From NCBI RefSeq assembly GCF_900130015.1, contig NZ_FQXS01000001.1, positions 310,001 through 374,000 of the forward strand: a DNA stretch of 64,000 bases, given 5' to 3'. A program made the position numbers and the translations under genes. The notes below the pieces were generated by a model. It was not told the DNA's origin. It searched no databases and saw only the letters and a list, made by a program, of their open reading frames with translations. The stretch is from Desulfofustis glycolicus DSM 9705. Lineage in GTDB: Bacteria; Desulfobacterota; Desulfobulbia; Desulfobulbales; Desulfocapsaceae. Positions 1 through 9,867 of this stretch are shown here, piece by piece; the first letter of the stretch is position 1, and each line of letters begins with the position of its first letter.

Positions 1-216
1 CTTTCCCTGTCGGGCTATGCACTGGACAACGAAACGATCGCGCAATTCATGGACGAACTGAGGTTCAAATCACCCTATGTTAATTCGGTCGGCCTGAGCA
101 ACAGTTCGCTGGGGTCGGTCAGCGGTAAGGACCTGAAATCCTTCAGTCTGGTCTGCGATGTCAGATCGCCGGCAACGACCACCGAAACGGCCCCTGATGA
201 AGGGAAGCAACAGTAA
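1..216 (+). CDS. pilN: PilN, C-terminal end only (type IV pilus inner-membrane assembly protein)
   Basis: Frame 1 is open from the first base to a TAA at 214-216 and encodes about 71 residues ending in DEGKQQ. Motifs such as SLSGYALDNETIAQFMDEL and the final beta-strand pattern fit the ferredoxin-like C-terminal domain of PilN/GspL-type proteins, which forms the alignment complex with PilM and PilO in the inner membrane. The pilO start follows 24 bp later, which supports the call more strongly than the short sequence does. The N-terminal cytoplasmic PilM-binding segment and the membrane helix lie outside the window. Confidence 0.75.
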   Translation, partial: LSLSGYALDNETIAQFMDELRFKSPYVNSVGLSNSSLGSVSGKDLKSFSLVCDVRSPATTTETAPDEGKQQ

Positions 217-240
217 CATATTCAGGAATATCGTCAGCCC

Positions 241-861
241 ATGAGAAAGAAAGACTCAAAATTCACAGCGTTCCTGGACAAGAAATATATCCCGCTGGAT
301 AACCGTATCAAACTCGGGATCGCCGCGCTGTTGCTCATCCTGCCCATCGTGGTGTTTTATTTCGTCTTCTATCAAGCAAACCAGGATACGATTGCCGGTC
401 TCGAGAAGAAGAGTGCCACCTTGGCTGACGATATCAGAAAGCTCCAGCAGAAAGAGCGCAACAAACCGCAACTTGTTGCCGAGGTGGCAAAAATCGAGGA
501 GGAATTCGAGCGAGCTGCCCAGATGCTACCGAAAGAGCAAGAGATCCCGTCTCTGCTGAAAGATATCTCTGCCCTTGGCCAGAACGCCGGTCTGGACTTT
601 CTCTCTTTCGTGCCGCGTCCTGAAACACCCCGCGATTATTACAACGAGATTCCCGTGGACATCACCGTTCGCGGGCCTTATCACTCAGTGGGCTACTTCT
701 TCGATCAGATCAGCAAGCTCGACCGTATCGTCAGTGTCTCCAATATCACCATGGGCTCACCACAGAAAGTTACCGGCGAGATGCTGCTGGATTCTCAATG
801 CCAGTTGATGACCTATCGTTTTACCAATGTCAAAATTTCCGAGGACAAGAAAAAGAAATGA
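241..861 (+). CDS. pilO: PilO, type IV pilus inner-membrane alignment protein
   Basis: The 206-residue protein has a short basic cytoplasmic N-terminus, one membrane helix at about residues 24-44 (rich in L, I, V and F), a coiled coil at about 48-95, and a periplasmic domain ending in a lysine-rich tail. This is the standard PilO layout and length. In known systems PilO pairs with PilN and binds PilP, linking the motor to the outer-membrane secretin. It sits between the pilN end and pilP. The domain RGPYHSVGYFFDQISKLDRI matches the PilO core. Confidence is high because of the domain order and the operon context. Confidence 0.9.
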   Translation: MRKKDSKFTAFLDKKYIPLDNRIKLGIAALLLILPIVVFYFVFYQANQDTIAGLEKKSATLADDIRKLQQKERNKPQLVAEVAKIEEEFERAAQMLPKEQEIPSLLKDISALGQNAGLDFLSFVPRPETPRDYYNEIPVDITVRGPYHSVGYFFDQISKLDRIVSVSNITMGSPQKVTGEMLLDSQCQLMTYRFTNVKISEDKKKK

Positions 862-903
862 GACCCGGTCAACGATAATGCGTTTTAATTTCAGCCCCAT
901 GCC

Positions 904-1446
904 ATGACCATGATTGCTCGAACCCAGCTCAGCACCCTTTTTCTGCTTTCTGTCGCTTTACTGCTGATTTTGTCGGCTACTGCCACAATCGCGGCAGATG
1001 AATCATCGAACGCTCAGGTCGATGAAGCCACGTCGTCGACAGGAGCGGAGCCATTGGCTATCAAATCGAGTACGGAAACCTTCGAATACCGCATTGAAGG
1101 TCGCGCTGATCCATTCATGCCTTTTATCACCGAGCGTTCCACCCGCAACGAAAATCCGGATGAAATCATCGAGGAAGACAAAATCCTGACCGGCATGCAA
1201 CTCTTTGAGCCGTCTCAGTTGACGCTCGTTGCCCTGATGGCCACAGAGAACGACAAATTCGCAATGGTTCAGGATTTCACCGGCAAAGGCTACATCATCA
1301 AGGAAGGTACGAAGATCGGCAGGCGGGGCGCGGTTTCAGAAATAGCACCGGGCCGGGTTATCATCGAAGAAACAGCCAGGACCCGAAGCGGGGAAATCCT
1401 GACCAACAAAATTGCCATGGTATTAAAGAAAGAGGGAGAAGAATAG
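904..1446 (+). CDS. pilP: PilP, periplasmic pilot connecting PilNO to the secretin
   Basis: The 180-residue protein has an N-terminal hydrophobic signal at about residues 8-30 ending in TATIAADE, followed by a low-complexity linker. A C-terminal beta-domain begins near residue 60 with EGRADPFMPFI, the RxDPF motif typical of PilP. The later stretch YIIKEGTKIGRRGAVSEI is the PilP/GspC homology-region fold that binds the secretin N-domain. No lipobox cysteine is visible, so it is probably held by an uncleaved signal anchor or is periplasmic, unlike the lipoprotein PilP of Neisseria. The next gene starts 3 bp downstream. Confidence 0.88.
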   Translation: MTMIARTQLSTLFLLSVALLLILSATATIAADESSNAQVDEATSSTGAEPLAIKSSTETFEYRIEGRADPFMPFITERSTRNENPDEIIEEDKILTGMQLFEPSQLTLVALMATENDKFAMVQDFTGKGYIIKEGTKIGRRGAVSEIAPGRVIIEETARTRSGEILTNKIAMVLKKEGEE

Positions 1447-1449
1447 ACA

Positions 1450-2961
1450 ATGTATACACGGCTTATCAAGACCACACTGGCCATCATCTCCGTTATTTGC
1501 CTCTCTCATTCCCTCGCTCAGGTCGCTCCGGCGGCCGACCAGGCGCAAACCGGCAGTGCCTACCAGGTCAGAGCGGTCAAGACGGAGATAGGTTCAGACA
1601 ACTTGTCTCTGCTGCTGATCGGTGAAAGCGCTCCGGCTTATACGGTTTCCGAACGTTTCGATCCATACCGTCTGGTTGTCGACATCGCCGAGGCGGAATT
1701 CAACAGTGAAATCAATCTTGATCAACTCCTCCCGGAAAACGATATCGCCAAGCTCCATCTCTCTATCCTGAAAGACCAAGAGCCGTCTATTGCCCGCCTA
1801 GAATTCGCCCTGGGCGAAGACAGCACGTACGATGTCCAGCGGGTGCTCAACAACCTGCGCATCGAGATCACCGCGCAGCCGGCAGTTGCCGAGACAGCCG
1901 CGGCGACACCATCGCCCCAGGACGATCCTGTTGCCGACTCCTTGTTCGACACACCGACAACTGACGTCGCTATGGCTGAGCCAGCAGAACGGCAGCAAAG
2001 TGAAGCGGAAAAAATGAAAGATAACTTTTCATTTTCCGGCTATAAGAGCGAGCGAATCAGCGTCGATTTTTACAAAATCGATATCCATAATGTCTTCCGT
2101 TTGTTCCGGGAAATTTCCGACATAAATATCATCGTTGATGAAGCCGTTAACGGCTCCATCACCATTGCCCTCAACGATGTCCCATGGGAGTTTGCCCTCG
2201 ATATAGTCCTGAACCTTGCCGACCTGAAGAAAGAAGAGCGGTTCAACACAATTGTCATCTATCCGAAGGATAAACAATTCATCTGGCCGGAACGAGCCAT
2301 GGACAACCTCAGCTTCGAGGCTGATGTAGAGGTCGTCCAGCAGGAAGCCCTAATCATTCAGGAATCGGCCAGTCAACCGGCTGAAATTATGCAAGCCAAG
2401 GAACTGCTCCGCCAAGCTCGCGCCGTGGAGCAAAAGGACGATTTCGAGGAAGCTGCTAAACTGTACGAAAAAGCAGCCGAACTTTGGCCGGACAACGCAA
2501 AGATTACTACAAAATTGGCCAATTTGTATCTCGGTCGCCTGAATATGAATGCCAAGGCACTGCACTACGGGAAACTGGCCCTTGAGAAAGCTCCGGACAA
2601 CACCAAGGCTGCTCTCTATTGCGCCATCAGTTCAGCCAACATGGACCGACTGCCGGAAGCGGTCGATTATTTCACTCAAAGTATCAGTGATGATCCTCCT
2701 TTGGAGGAAGCCCTATTCAGCTATGCTGCCTTCAGCGAAAATAACAACCAGGAAAGGATTGCGCTGAAACTGCTCGACACGTACAGCCAGCATTATGGCG
2801 ACAACCTACATTCCCTGCTGAGCAGAGCCCGTATCTATGACAAACTTGGTGAGTATGAAAAAGCTACCGCAAATTACAAAGCACTGCTCTCGTCCGGGTT
2901 TCAGATGCGACTTGACTTGAAAGAATACGTGGAGCAAAGAGTCTCAGCGGCAATCCGCTGA
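1450..2961 (+). CDS. AMIN + secretin-N (STN) + TPR protein of the pilus secretin complex
   Basis: The 503-residue protein carries a signal peptide (about 1-28), an AMIN-type domain at about 45-140 with the pattern FDPYRLVVDI, a Pro/Ala/Thr linker, and an STN/secretin-N domain at about 200-275 (FYKIDIHNVFRLFREISDI and later VPWEFALDIVLNLADLKK). It ends in several TPR-like repeats from about 315. PilQ normally carries AMIN, STN and secretin parts in one chain. Here the AMIN and STN parts are in a separate protein that lacks the secretin barrel and has TPRs instead, and the secretin is the next gene. It probably binds peptidoglycan through AMIN and guides secretin assembly. That role is inferred from domains and position. 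Confidence 0.8.
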   Translation: MYTRLIKTTLAIISVICLSHSLAQVAPAADQAQTGSAYQVRAVKTEIGSDNLSLLLIGESAPAYTVSERFDPYRLVVDIAEAEFNSEINLDQLLPENDIAKLHLSILKDQEPSIARLEFALGEDSTYDVQRVLNNLRIEITAQPAVAETAAATPSPQDDPVADSLFDTPTTDVAMAEPAERQQSEAEKMKDNFSFSGYKSERISVDFYKIDIHNVFRLFREISDINIIVDEAVNGSITIALNDVPWEFALDIVLNLADLKKEERFNTIVIYPKDKQFIWPERAMDNLSFEADVEVVQQEALIIQESASQPAEIMQAKELLRQARAVEQKDDFEEAAKLYEKAAELWPDNAKITTKLANLYLGRLNMNAKALHYGKLALEKAPDNTKAALYCAISSANMDRLPEAVDYFTQSISDDPPLEEALFSYAAFSENNNQERIALKLLDTYSQHYGDNLHSLLSRARIYDKLGEYEKATANYKALLSSGFQMRLDLKEYVEQRVSAAIR

Positions 2962-3028
2962 ACACATATATTATAAAGGCATCAATCAATAACCAGTTTT
3001 GTCACCACTGCCGACGAGGTTCTCAAAG

Positions 3029-4741
3029 ATGAAGGCTATCAAAGGACTACTAGTTTATCTGGCAATCATGCTGTTTCTGCTCGCATCGTGTAGCACTCGC
3101 CAAGATACCGTAACTGAAAGCGACGTTGAAGTCACACCACCGGCGACTGAGCAACCAGCTACTCCAGATACCCAAGCTGGGTTGAAAGGACCGGGAAACC
3201 TTCCGGTAATGTACCAGACTCCTGCCTATATCGTTGGTATCGAGGGGGATGAAGAACTGGATCTGGGCAACGATGCAACCACCGTCAAAGTCGGGGCCAC
3301 CATTAAATCCACGAGAGGTCCGCAACCGCTCTGGGACATCCTCAAGCGATTGGCGGCCCTGAAAAACATGAACGTCTCCTGGGCCAGTGATGTCGATCAG
3401 CAGGTGCTTGTCGATGTCGATATCAACGCCAATGATGATTTTTATGAAGCAATCGACAACCTTCTGAGGCAAGTTGATTATTTCCACGAAATGCAGGGAA
3501 ACACGATCGTCGTCAAATACAAAGAGACAAGACAGTTCCGTGTGGCCATGCCGTTCGTGAAATCAGATTACAAGACTGGAGTAGGGGGAAATCTGCTTGG
3601 TAGTGATGAACTATCCAACAACGTTGACGGAACTATCGAGCTCAAGGCGGAAGGCAATACGTTCGATATCTGGGAAAACATCCAGACAAATATGGATAAA
3701 ATTATCGCCCTCTGGAGCACGACGGCAGTAACTCAAGCTGCGGAACCCGAAACCGCAGAAGAAGATGGCGGAAACTCCACTACTGCCGACGAAACGCAAG
3801 TTATGGCAACACGCCAAATCTCTTCGGGAGGTGTAACGTATCTTATCGACAAACCGGTCGGGATTGTAACCGTCACCGCTCCCCGACCCTTACTTAACGA
3901 GCTGCAAAATTATTTTGACAGTCTTACCACCGAGCTCTACAAGCAAATCGCCATCGAGGCAAAAATCATCGAGGTCAAGCTGACCGATAACTCCTCAATC
4001 GGTATCAACTGGAACAAAGTTCTTCAAAATTTCAGCGTTATGGGCACTGTCACCTTCGGTGATCCCAGCAGAGATGGACAGATTTGGCCATATGTCAGTT
4101 CAAATAACAGCAGTTTTGATGATGGCTTCGAGCATGGCAAAATCTACGATCCAACCAGATTCGTTTCCAAGCTTGCCCTCAACCCTGCCAATTTCGAAGT
4201 GCTTCTCAATGCTCTTGAGACGCAGGGAGACACGCAAGTCCTTTCAAACCCGAAAATCAGTGTCATGAACGGCCAGCCAGCCCTGCTGACGGTGGGACGA
4301 AATGTCACTTATATCGACAGCGTCGATGCTGAATACGATTCAGATACCGGGTTCATTACCTATACGACCGAAACAGAGAGAATCCTGTCCGGTCTGGGGC
4401 TGGTGCTTACCGCAACTATCCTCGACGACAAAGAGGTAATCATGAACCTGGTACCGATCACCTCCGAACTCGTTGAACCGATTGAATATAAAGAATTTGG
4501 AACACTCGGAACGATAGTCGGTCTGCCCATTGTTAATGTTCGGGAAATGAGCACAACTGTGCGCATCAAGGATAATGAGATGCTGGTCATCGGTGGACTT
4601 ATTAACGAAATTAAAGATACCGACAGCAATTTCTTCCCGATGCTTGGAAAAGTTCCAATACTCCGCTATCTGTTCGGGTTCGAAGAGAAAACCAACGAAA
4701 AACGTGAACTCATTATTCTGTTAAAACCGCGGATCCTTTAA
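3029..4741 (+). CDS. Type IV pilus/MshL-like outer-membrane secretin lipoprotein
   Basis: The start is set at ATG 3029 because it gives a clean lipoprotein signal (MKAIKGLLVYLAIMLFLLAS followed by Cys) with a GAGG upstream; an in-frame TTG at 2999 would bury the signal. The 570-residue protein has an STN domain at about 90-170, a second N-domain, and a C-terminal secretin domain with NPKISVMNGQPALLTVG, GIVGLPIVNVREM and the terminal VPILRYLFGFEEKTNEKREL. It would form the outer-membrane pore through which the pilus passes. It resembles MshL/PilQ-type secretins. The companion AMIN/TPR protein is encoded just upstream. Confidence 0.88.
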   Translation: MKAIKGLLVYLAIMLFLLASCSTRQDTVTESDVEVTPPATEQPATPDTQAGLKGPGNLPVMYQTPAYIVGIEGDEELDLGNDATTVKVGATIKSTRGPQPLWDILKRLAALKNMNVSWASDVDQQVLVDVDINANDDFYEAIDNLLRQVDYFHEMQGNTIVVKYKETRQFRVAMPFVKSDYKTGVGGNLLGSDELSNNVDGTIELKAEGNTFDIWENIQTNMDKIIALWSTTAVTQAAEPETAEEDGGNSTTADETQVMATRQISSGGVTYLIDKPVGIVTVTAPRPLLNELQNYFDSLTTELYKQIAIEAKIIEVKLTDNSSIGINWNKVLQNFSVMGTVTFGDPSRDGQIWPYVSSNNSSFDDGFEHGKIYDPTRFVSKLALNPANFEVLLNALETQGDTQVLSNPKISVMNGQPALLTVGRNVTYIDSVDAEYDSDTGFITYTTETERILSGLGLVLTATILDDKEVIMNLVPITSELVEPIEYKEFGTLGTIVGLPIVNVREMSTTVRIKDNEMLVIGGLINEIKDTDSNFFPMLGKVPILRYLFGFEEKTNEKRELIILLKPRIL

Positions 4742-4797
4742 TTGAAGAAACAACTGTTTCCGATTTACCATTTCATCATTCAGGCAGGGAGATTATC

Positions 4798-5817
4798 ATG
4801 AACAGGCTGAAATATCTGATGGTCGGATTTTTGGCATTACTGTTGGCCGGATGTGGCCAGACCGTCGTCGAAACACTTAACGTTCCTCAAGGACCGGGGC
4901 TCAATGGACTGGGTCAAGGGAAAACCGCGGTCATTCTGCCATTCGCTGATTATTCCTTTGCAGACAACCTCGCATCCGCCCATCGGCGAAACCTGCAAAT
5001 CTCAGAATCCTTGACCGACCGGTTGGTAGCCAACGGGTTTCGCTTACCGATTCAGGAGGATGTCTTCCGCTACATGGTCGACCAAAGCCTGATCAACCTC
5101 GTTGCCTACGAGGAAAGTCATTCCACTTCGCTGAACAATGAACTAACCGGCGATTGGTCCTCCGTTATGAAAGAGAAGATCCGGGGATATATTTTACAGC
5201 AACAGGTTGCCCGCGACAATAAAGCAGTTTCTGCACCGGGAACCCATGGGCTAACCACGGACAATATTCGTAAAATCGGACGACAATTTCAGGCCGACTA
5301 TATCATTCGTGGCCGCGTCCTGGAATTCAAGACCCGTCAGGAAGCCACGTGGGAGCCATGGAAAAAGGGCGTCCTTCCCTTCGTACTTGGCGGCACCAGC
5401 AGGATAGCCTACGGTTTTGCCGGATCCGATCAATATGATCGCTGGGAACAGATGACCGCCGGTGCCGGCTGGGGCGGGCTGATTGGCTCTGAAGCGGAGT
5501 GGCCCTATGATCCTGACTCCGGCCGCACCTACTTCGGCGCAAGCAACTCCACGACCAATTCTATTTTCTGGGCCGCAACAGGAGCCGTCTTTGGAGATCA
5601 GGCATTCAACAGCGGTCGTGTCGATCAAGCAGTGGTGCAGATGAGAATCTGGGTCCAGGAAGCCGCCACGGGTAATATCGTCTGGACGAACCGCATCCGT
5701 GTCCAGGTCTCTCCGGAATCGTTCTTCTCTGACAGTCAATATGATGCGTTGTTCGACAGCGCAATTGAAAAGGCCGTGACCAGCCTCGTTGACGACTTCG
5801 TGACCTACGGCCTCTAA
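4798..5817 (+). CDS. Outer-membrane lipoprotein, CsgG/FlgO-like fold, end of pilus operon
   Basis: The 339-residue protein begins with a classic lipoprotein signal (FLALLLAGCGQ, Cys at about residue 19). After a short linker the sequence KTAVILPFADYS, then DRLVANGF and a later VVQMRIWVQEAATGNIVWTN, resembles the nucleotide-binding-like fold of CsgG/FlgO/TolB-N lipoproteins. A glycine- and aromatic-rich stretch lies at about 195-265. It is the last gene before a strong terminator, so it is probably co-transcribed with the secretin. A role in pilus or secretin assembly is inferred from position only; no exact family is recognised. Confidence 0.65.
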   Translation: MNRLKYLMVGFLALLLAGCGQTVVETLNVPQGPGLNGLGQGKTAVILPFADYSFADNLASAHRRNLQISESLTDRLVANGFRLPIQEDVFRYMVDQSLINLVAYEESHSTSLNNELTGDWSSVMKEKIRGYILQQQVARDNKAVSAPGTHGLTTDNIRKIGRQFQADYIIRGRVLEFKTRQEATWEPWKKGVLPFVLGGTSRIAYGFAGSDQYDRWEQMTAGAGWGGLIGSEAEWPYDPDSGRTYFGASNSTTNSIFWAATGAVFGDQAFNSGRVDQAVVQMRIWVQEAATGNIVWTNRIRVQVSPESFFSDSQYDALFDSAIEKAVTSLVDDFVTYGL

Positions 5818-5847
5818 TCCCCCACTAGCATCCCCCTGCCAAACAAC

Positions 5848-5885
5848 AAACGCCTCTGCAATCTGAATTGACTGCAGAGGCGTTT
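5848..5885. terminator. Intergenic hairpin between the pilus operon and secB
   Basis: A perfect 13-bp inverted repeat has arms aaacgcctctgca at 5848-5860 and tgcagaggcgttt at 5873-5885. It lies between two convergent genes. The arms start with AAA and end with TTT, so it can work on both strands as a rho-independent terminator. Confidence 0.85.
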
Positions 5886-5918
5886 ATATTTGCGGTGCTC
5901 AGATCGATTATCGATCAA

Positions 5919-6395
5919 TCAATTCGAGGTTGAATTCTCTTTCTGCGAATTCTGAAAAAGGGCCAGGAAATTGATCGGCTCCATCAGGAACGGCATGAAT
6001 CCGCCGTCTACCGCGGCCTGACTGACAACTTGCCGGGTAAACGGAAACAGCATGGTCGGGCATTCGACACCGAGCACCATGGCGAGGTGCTTTTCCGGGA
6101 TGGCTTTCATCAGGAAGATGCCGGCATGCTCCACTTCGAGCATGAATAACACCTTTTCCTCATCGCCCTTGGTCGTCACCTTGGCGGTGATTTCCATGGA
6201 CACCTCCCAATGTTCGTCACCGATCTTACGGTTATTGAGCTTCAGATTCAACTCGACATTGGGTTCCGCCTTCTGCGTGTTGCGGAAAACCTCAGGCGCG
6301 TTGGGGTTCTCGAACGAGAGGTCCTTCACATACATCTTTTGCAAACGGAGGATCGGTTTTTCCGTTGATTCTGTCTCTGCTGCCTTGTCCGTCAT
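5919..6395 (-). CDS. secB: SecB-type protein-export chaperone
   Basis: The 158-residue acidic protein matches SecB in length and motifs: LRLQKMYVKDLSFENPNAP near the N-terminus, then PEKHLAMVLGVECPTMLFPF and the C-terminal GGFMPFLMEPINFLALF. SecB is a cytosolic tetramer that keeps preproteins unfolded and hands them to SecA. It appears to be transcribed alone, convergent with the pilus operon, with uvrA 160 bp upstream on the same strand. Confidence 0.93.
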   Translation of the reverse strand: MTDKAAETESTEKPILRLQKMYVKDLSFENPNAPEVFRNTQKAEPNVELNLKLNNRKIGDEHWEVSMEITAKVTTKGDEEKVLFMLEVEHAGIFLMKAIPEKHLAMVLGVECPTMLFPFTRQVVSQAAVDGGFMPFLMEPINFLALFQNSQKENSTSN

Positions 6396-6557
6396 GTCAT
6401 ATCCTCGATTGAAATTATCGGTAAATCAGTCGCTTTCAATGTCGCGGCCATTTAACTGTATTATGGCTGCAGGCGCAAGTTTTTTACCTGACCGGCCGGG
6501 CTAGCCGGACCGGATCTGACCTTCTCTTGACCCGGTGGAAAAGCTTGATCAGCGGCA

Positions 6558-9419
6558 TCAACACTCATTACCGAGCTCCTCTTCCAGAATTTGCTTGAGA
6601 AACCTCCCGGTAAACGAGGCCGGTTCGGCGGCGATCTCCTCCGGTGTGCCGGTGGCAACGATCCGCCCTCCGCTGTCACCACCTTCCGGTCCGATATCGA
6701 TCAGCCAGTCCGCCGTCTTGATGACATCGAGATTGTGTTCAATCACCACCACGGTGTTGCCCTGGTCGACCAGCCGCGTCAACACGGACAGCAAGTGTTT
6801 GATATCGGCGGGATGCAATCCGGTCGTCGGCTCGTCGAGGATGTAGAGTGTCCGCCCGGTGCTACGCGCCGACAGTTCCTTGGCTAGCTTGACGCGCTGC
6901 GCCTCCCCACCGGACAGCGTGACCGAAGACTGTCCAAGCTTGATATAGCCGAGGCCCACATCGGCCAGCGTCTGCAGCCGGCTGGCGATGGCCGGCACGT
7001 GCTCGAAAAAGAGAAGCGCTTCGGAGACGGTCATCGACAGGATGTCGTGAATGGAACGCTCTTTGTACAGAATTTCCAGCGTCTCCATATTGTAACGCTT
7101 GCCGTCACAGCGCTCACAGACGACATAGGCATCGGGGAGAAAGTGCATCGCAATCCGCAGCACTCCCTCTCCATCGCAGGCCTCACAGCGTCCGCCTTTG
7201 AGGTTGAAGCTGAAGCGGCCGGGCTGGTAGCCACGGGCCCGCGCTTCCGGCAATTTGGCGAACAATTCCCGAATCGGCGTAAATACACCGGTATAGGTTG
7301 CCGGGTTGGAGCGGGGGGTACGACCGATCGGACTCTGGTCGATATCGACCACTTTATCGATCAACTCAAGTCCGGTCAACACGGCGCCGTATCGCTCGAT
7401 TTTCCGTTTCCTGCGGGACGTTCCCTGCCGGGCCAACGGAAACAAGGATTCCATCACCAAGCTGCTCTTGCCCGACCCCGAAACCCCGGTGACCGCGATC
7501 ATCACTCCGAGCGGAAAGGAGACGGCAACTGACTTTAGATTGTTGACGCAGGCTCCGGTCAACCGCAATTCTCTGCGCTTGCTGCCCGTATGCCTTGCCT
7601 GGCGGCGATTTGCCGGCACGGCAATGCATTTCCGGCCCGCCAGGTATGCCCCGGTCTCCGATTCCGGGCAATCAAGAAGTCCGACGACCGGACCGTTGTA
7701 GACGACTGTTCCTCCGCGAACACCGGCCCCCGGTCCCATATCGAGGACATGGTCGGCTGCCAGAATGGTGTCCGTATCGTGCTCAACGACAATCACGGTA
7801 TTGCCGAGATCCCGAAGTTCAAGCAAGGTATTTATCAGTTTTTGATTATCGCGCTGATGCAACCCGATACTCGGTTCATCCAGGATATAGAGGACACCGG
7901 CCAGACGGGAGCCGATCTGCGAGGCCAAGCGAATTCGCTGGGCTTCACCACCGGACAGGGTCCCCGATCGCCGGTCCAGGGTCAGATACCCAAGACCGAC
8001 ATCCTCGAGAAACGAGAGACGATCAACGATCTCCTTCAGGATCGGTTCGCCGATCGTCCGTTCCCGCTCAGAAAACGGTAGCAACGGCAGCTCGTGCAAC
8101 AACATGCCGATGGACAGCTCCGTCAGCTCATGGATATTGTACGAACCGATCCTGACCGCCAGAGCCTCGGGTTTGAGACGGGCTCCACGGCAGGTCGGGC
8201 AGATCTGCTCGTTCATATAACGGCCGAGTTCTTCACGGATCATCGCCGACTGAGTCTCATGAAACCGACGATTTAGTTGCGGGATAACCCCTTCGAATTG
8301 CTGCACCGCCGTCATCACCCGACGCCCCTTCTGGTAATGAAACGATATTTCTTCACTGCCTGATCCATAAAGCACCGCTTCTTTCTGTTTCGCCGACAAC
8401 TCGGCGAACGGTGTATGCAGGGTAAATCCATAATGCGCTGCAACATCGGCCAGCATCTGCCCGGTATAGGTTGCCTCGTTCCGCCAACCCCACGGAGCAA
8501 TAGCACCAGCAGCGATGGCCAGGGTGTCGTCAGGTACGATCAGCGACTCGTCAAAGAATTGTTTGACGCCAAGGCCGCCGCACTCGGGGCAGGCACCCTG
8601 CGGATTATTGAAGGAAAACAATTGGGTGGTCACCCGCGGCAGAGAAATACCGCAGGCATGACAGGCGGCCAGTTCACTGAACAATTGTTCCCGACCGCCA
8701 TCGGGAAACAAGGCCAGCAGAAAACCGGAACTAATCTTGACCGCCGTAGCAATGGAGTCCGACAAGCGCCGGCGGATCGACTGTTGGACGACGAGGCGAT
8801 CGACGACGATGTCGATGGAGTGTTTTTTATTCTTCTCCAACTCCTCAACCTCGTCGGCATGGACGATCTCGCCATCGATACGGACTCGGACAAACCCTTC
8901 TTTCCTGATCCGGGCCAGCAATTGCTCGTGCCGGCCTTTACGTCCGGTAACCATTGGCGCGAGAAGAATTACTTTGGTGCCGTCGGGTTCGCCGAGAAGC
9001 GCATCGACCATATCCTCGACGGACTGGGAACGGATCTCCGAGCCGCACTGCGGACAGCAGGGTTGACCGCAGCGGGCGAAGAGCAGACGAAGGTGATCGT
9101 AAATCTCGGTCACCGTGCCGACCGTAGAACGCGGGTTCTTGCTCGTCGTCTTCTGTTCAATCGATACCGCCGGCGAGAGACCCTCCAGGGAGTCGACCTC
9201 CGGCTTGTCCATCTGGCCGAGAAATTGCCGAGCATAGGTGGACAGGGATTCGACATAGCGGCGCTGGCCTTCAGCATAGAGTGTATCAAAGGCCAGGGTC
9301 GATTTACCGGAACCGGATAACCCGGAAAAGATCACCAGGGCATTGCGCGGCAGGTCGACGTCGATGTTCTTCAGATTGTGCATCCGCGCGCCGCGGATAC
9401 GGAGGATTTGTGGTTCCAT
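6558..9419 (-). CDS. uvrA: UvrA, excinuclease ABC subunit A
   Basis: The start is placed at the ATG complementary to 9417-9419, which gives MEPQILRIRGARMHNLKNID and a 953-residue protein, the usual UvrA length; the open frame further upstream belongs to no UvrA sequence. Both ABC cassettes are visible: Walker A GLSGSGKSTLAFD near residue 33 and GVSGSGKSSLVMESL in the second half, each with an LSGGEAQR signature. Zinc-binding CxxC pairs (CHACG/CPECG and CEACDG/CERCDG) are present. UvrA dimers scan DNA for lesions and load UvrB. The gene is on the minus strand, 19 bp after the CoA-binding protein gene, so the two may share a transcript. Confidence 0.96.
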   Translation of the reverse strand: MEPQILRIRGARMHNLKNIDVDLPRNALVIFSGLSGSGKSTLAFDTLYAEGQRRYVESLSTYARQFLGQMDKPEVDSLEGLSPAVSIEQKTTSKNPRSTVGTVTEIYDHLRLLFARCGQPCCPQCGSEIRSQSVEDMVDALLGEPDGTKVILLAPMVTGRKGRHEQLLARIRKEGFVRVRIDGEIVHADEVEELEKNKKHSIDIVVDRLVVQQSIRRRLSDSIATAVKISSGFLLALFPDGGREQLFSELAACHACGISLPRVTTQLFSFNNPQGACPECGGLGVKQFFDESLIVPDDTLAIAAGAIAPWGWRNEATYTGQMLADVAAHYGFTLHTPFAELSAKQKEAVLYGSGSEEISFHYQKGRRVMTAVQQFEGVIPQLNRRFHETQSAMIREELGRYMNEQICPTCRGARLKPEALAVRIGSYNIHELTELSIGMLLHELPLLPFSERERTIGEPILKEIVDRLSFLEDVGLGYLTLDRRSGTLSGGEAQRIRLASQIGSRLAGVLYILDEPSIGLHQRDNQKLINTLLELRDLGNTVIVVEHDTDTILAADHVLDMGPGAGVRGGTVVYNGPVVGLLDCPESETGAYLAGRKCIAVPANRRQARHTGSKRRELRLTGACVNNLKSVAVSFPLGVMIAVTGVSGSGKSSLVMESLFPLARQGTSRRKRKIERYGAVLTGLELIDKVVDIDQSPIGRTPRSNPATYTGVFTPIRELFAKLPEARARGYQPGRFSFNLKGGRCEACDGEGVLRIAMHFLPDAYVVCERCDGKRYNMETLEILYKERSIHDILSMTVSEALLFFEHVPAIASRLQTLADVGLGYIKLGQSSVTLSGGEAQRVKLAKELSARSTGRTLYILDEPTTGLHPADIKHLLSVLTRLVDQGNTVVVIEHNLDVIKTADWLIDIGPEGGDSGGRIVATGTPEEIAAEPASFTGRFLKQILEEELGNEC

Positions 9420-9438
9420 GGACCTTCGAGGACCTGCT

Positions 9439-9867
9439 TTAACTGAGCCGCCGCGCGCCGAGCAAGCGCTGGTGATCGATCTTGATACAGCGATCCATGA
9501 TGCAGAAAAGACCTGCCGCTTCCGCCTGAACAGCCGCTTCCTCGTTGACGATTCCCTGCTGTAGCCAGACGGCCCCCGCACCGATGGCCACCGCCTGAGC
9601 GACGATCGGCAGCACCTCTGCGGCCTTCCTGAAAACATCGACAATGTCGACCGGCTCGGGTATCTCGTCCAACCTGGGGTAACAGGTTTGCCCGAGAATC
9701 GTGTCCTGCCCGGGATTGACGGGAATGACCCGGTAACCCGCCGCCAGCAGGTAGCGGGCGATCTGGTTGCTTGGTCGCTGCTCTTTCGGCGACAGACCGA
9801 CCACGGCGATAACCCGGGCCGAACGCAACAATGACCTGATCCGCTGGTCGTTATCGTTGACTTTCAT
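9439..9867 (-). CDS. CoA-binding domain protein (YccU-like)
   Basis: The 142-residue single-domain Rossmann protein has a nucleotide-binding loop ([20 protein letters not shown]), the strand-turn [16 protein letters not shown], and the conserved [13 protein letters not shown] segment of the CoA-binding domain family related to succinyl-CoA synthetase alpha. Length and motifs are typical. The biological role of the family is unclear; some members bind CoA. It lies directly upstream of uvrA on the same strand. Confidence 0.85.
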   Translation of the reverse strand: MKVNDNDQRIRSLLRSARVIAVVGLSPKEQRPSNQIARYLLAAGYRVIPVNPGQDTILGQTCYPRLDEIPEPVDIVDVFRKAAEVLPIVAQAVAIGAGAVWLQQGIVNEEAAVQAEAAGLFCIMDRCIKIDHQRLLGARRLS

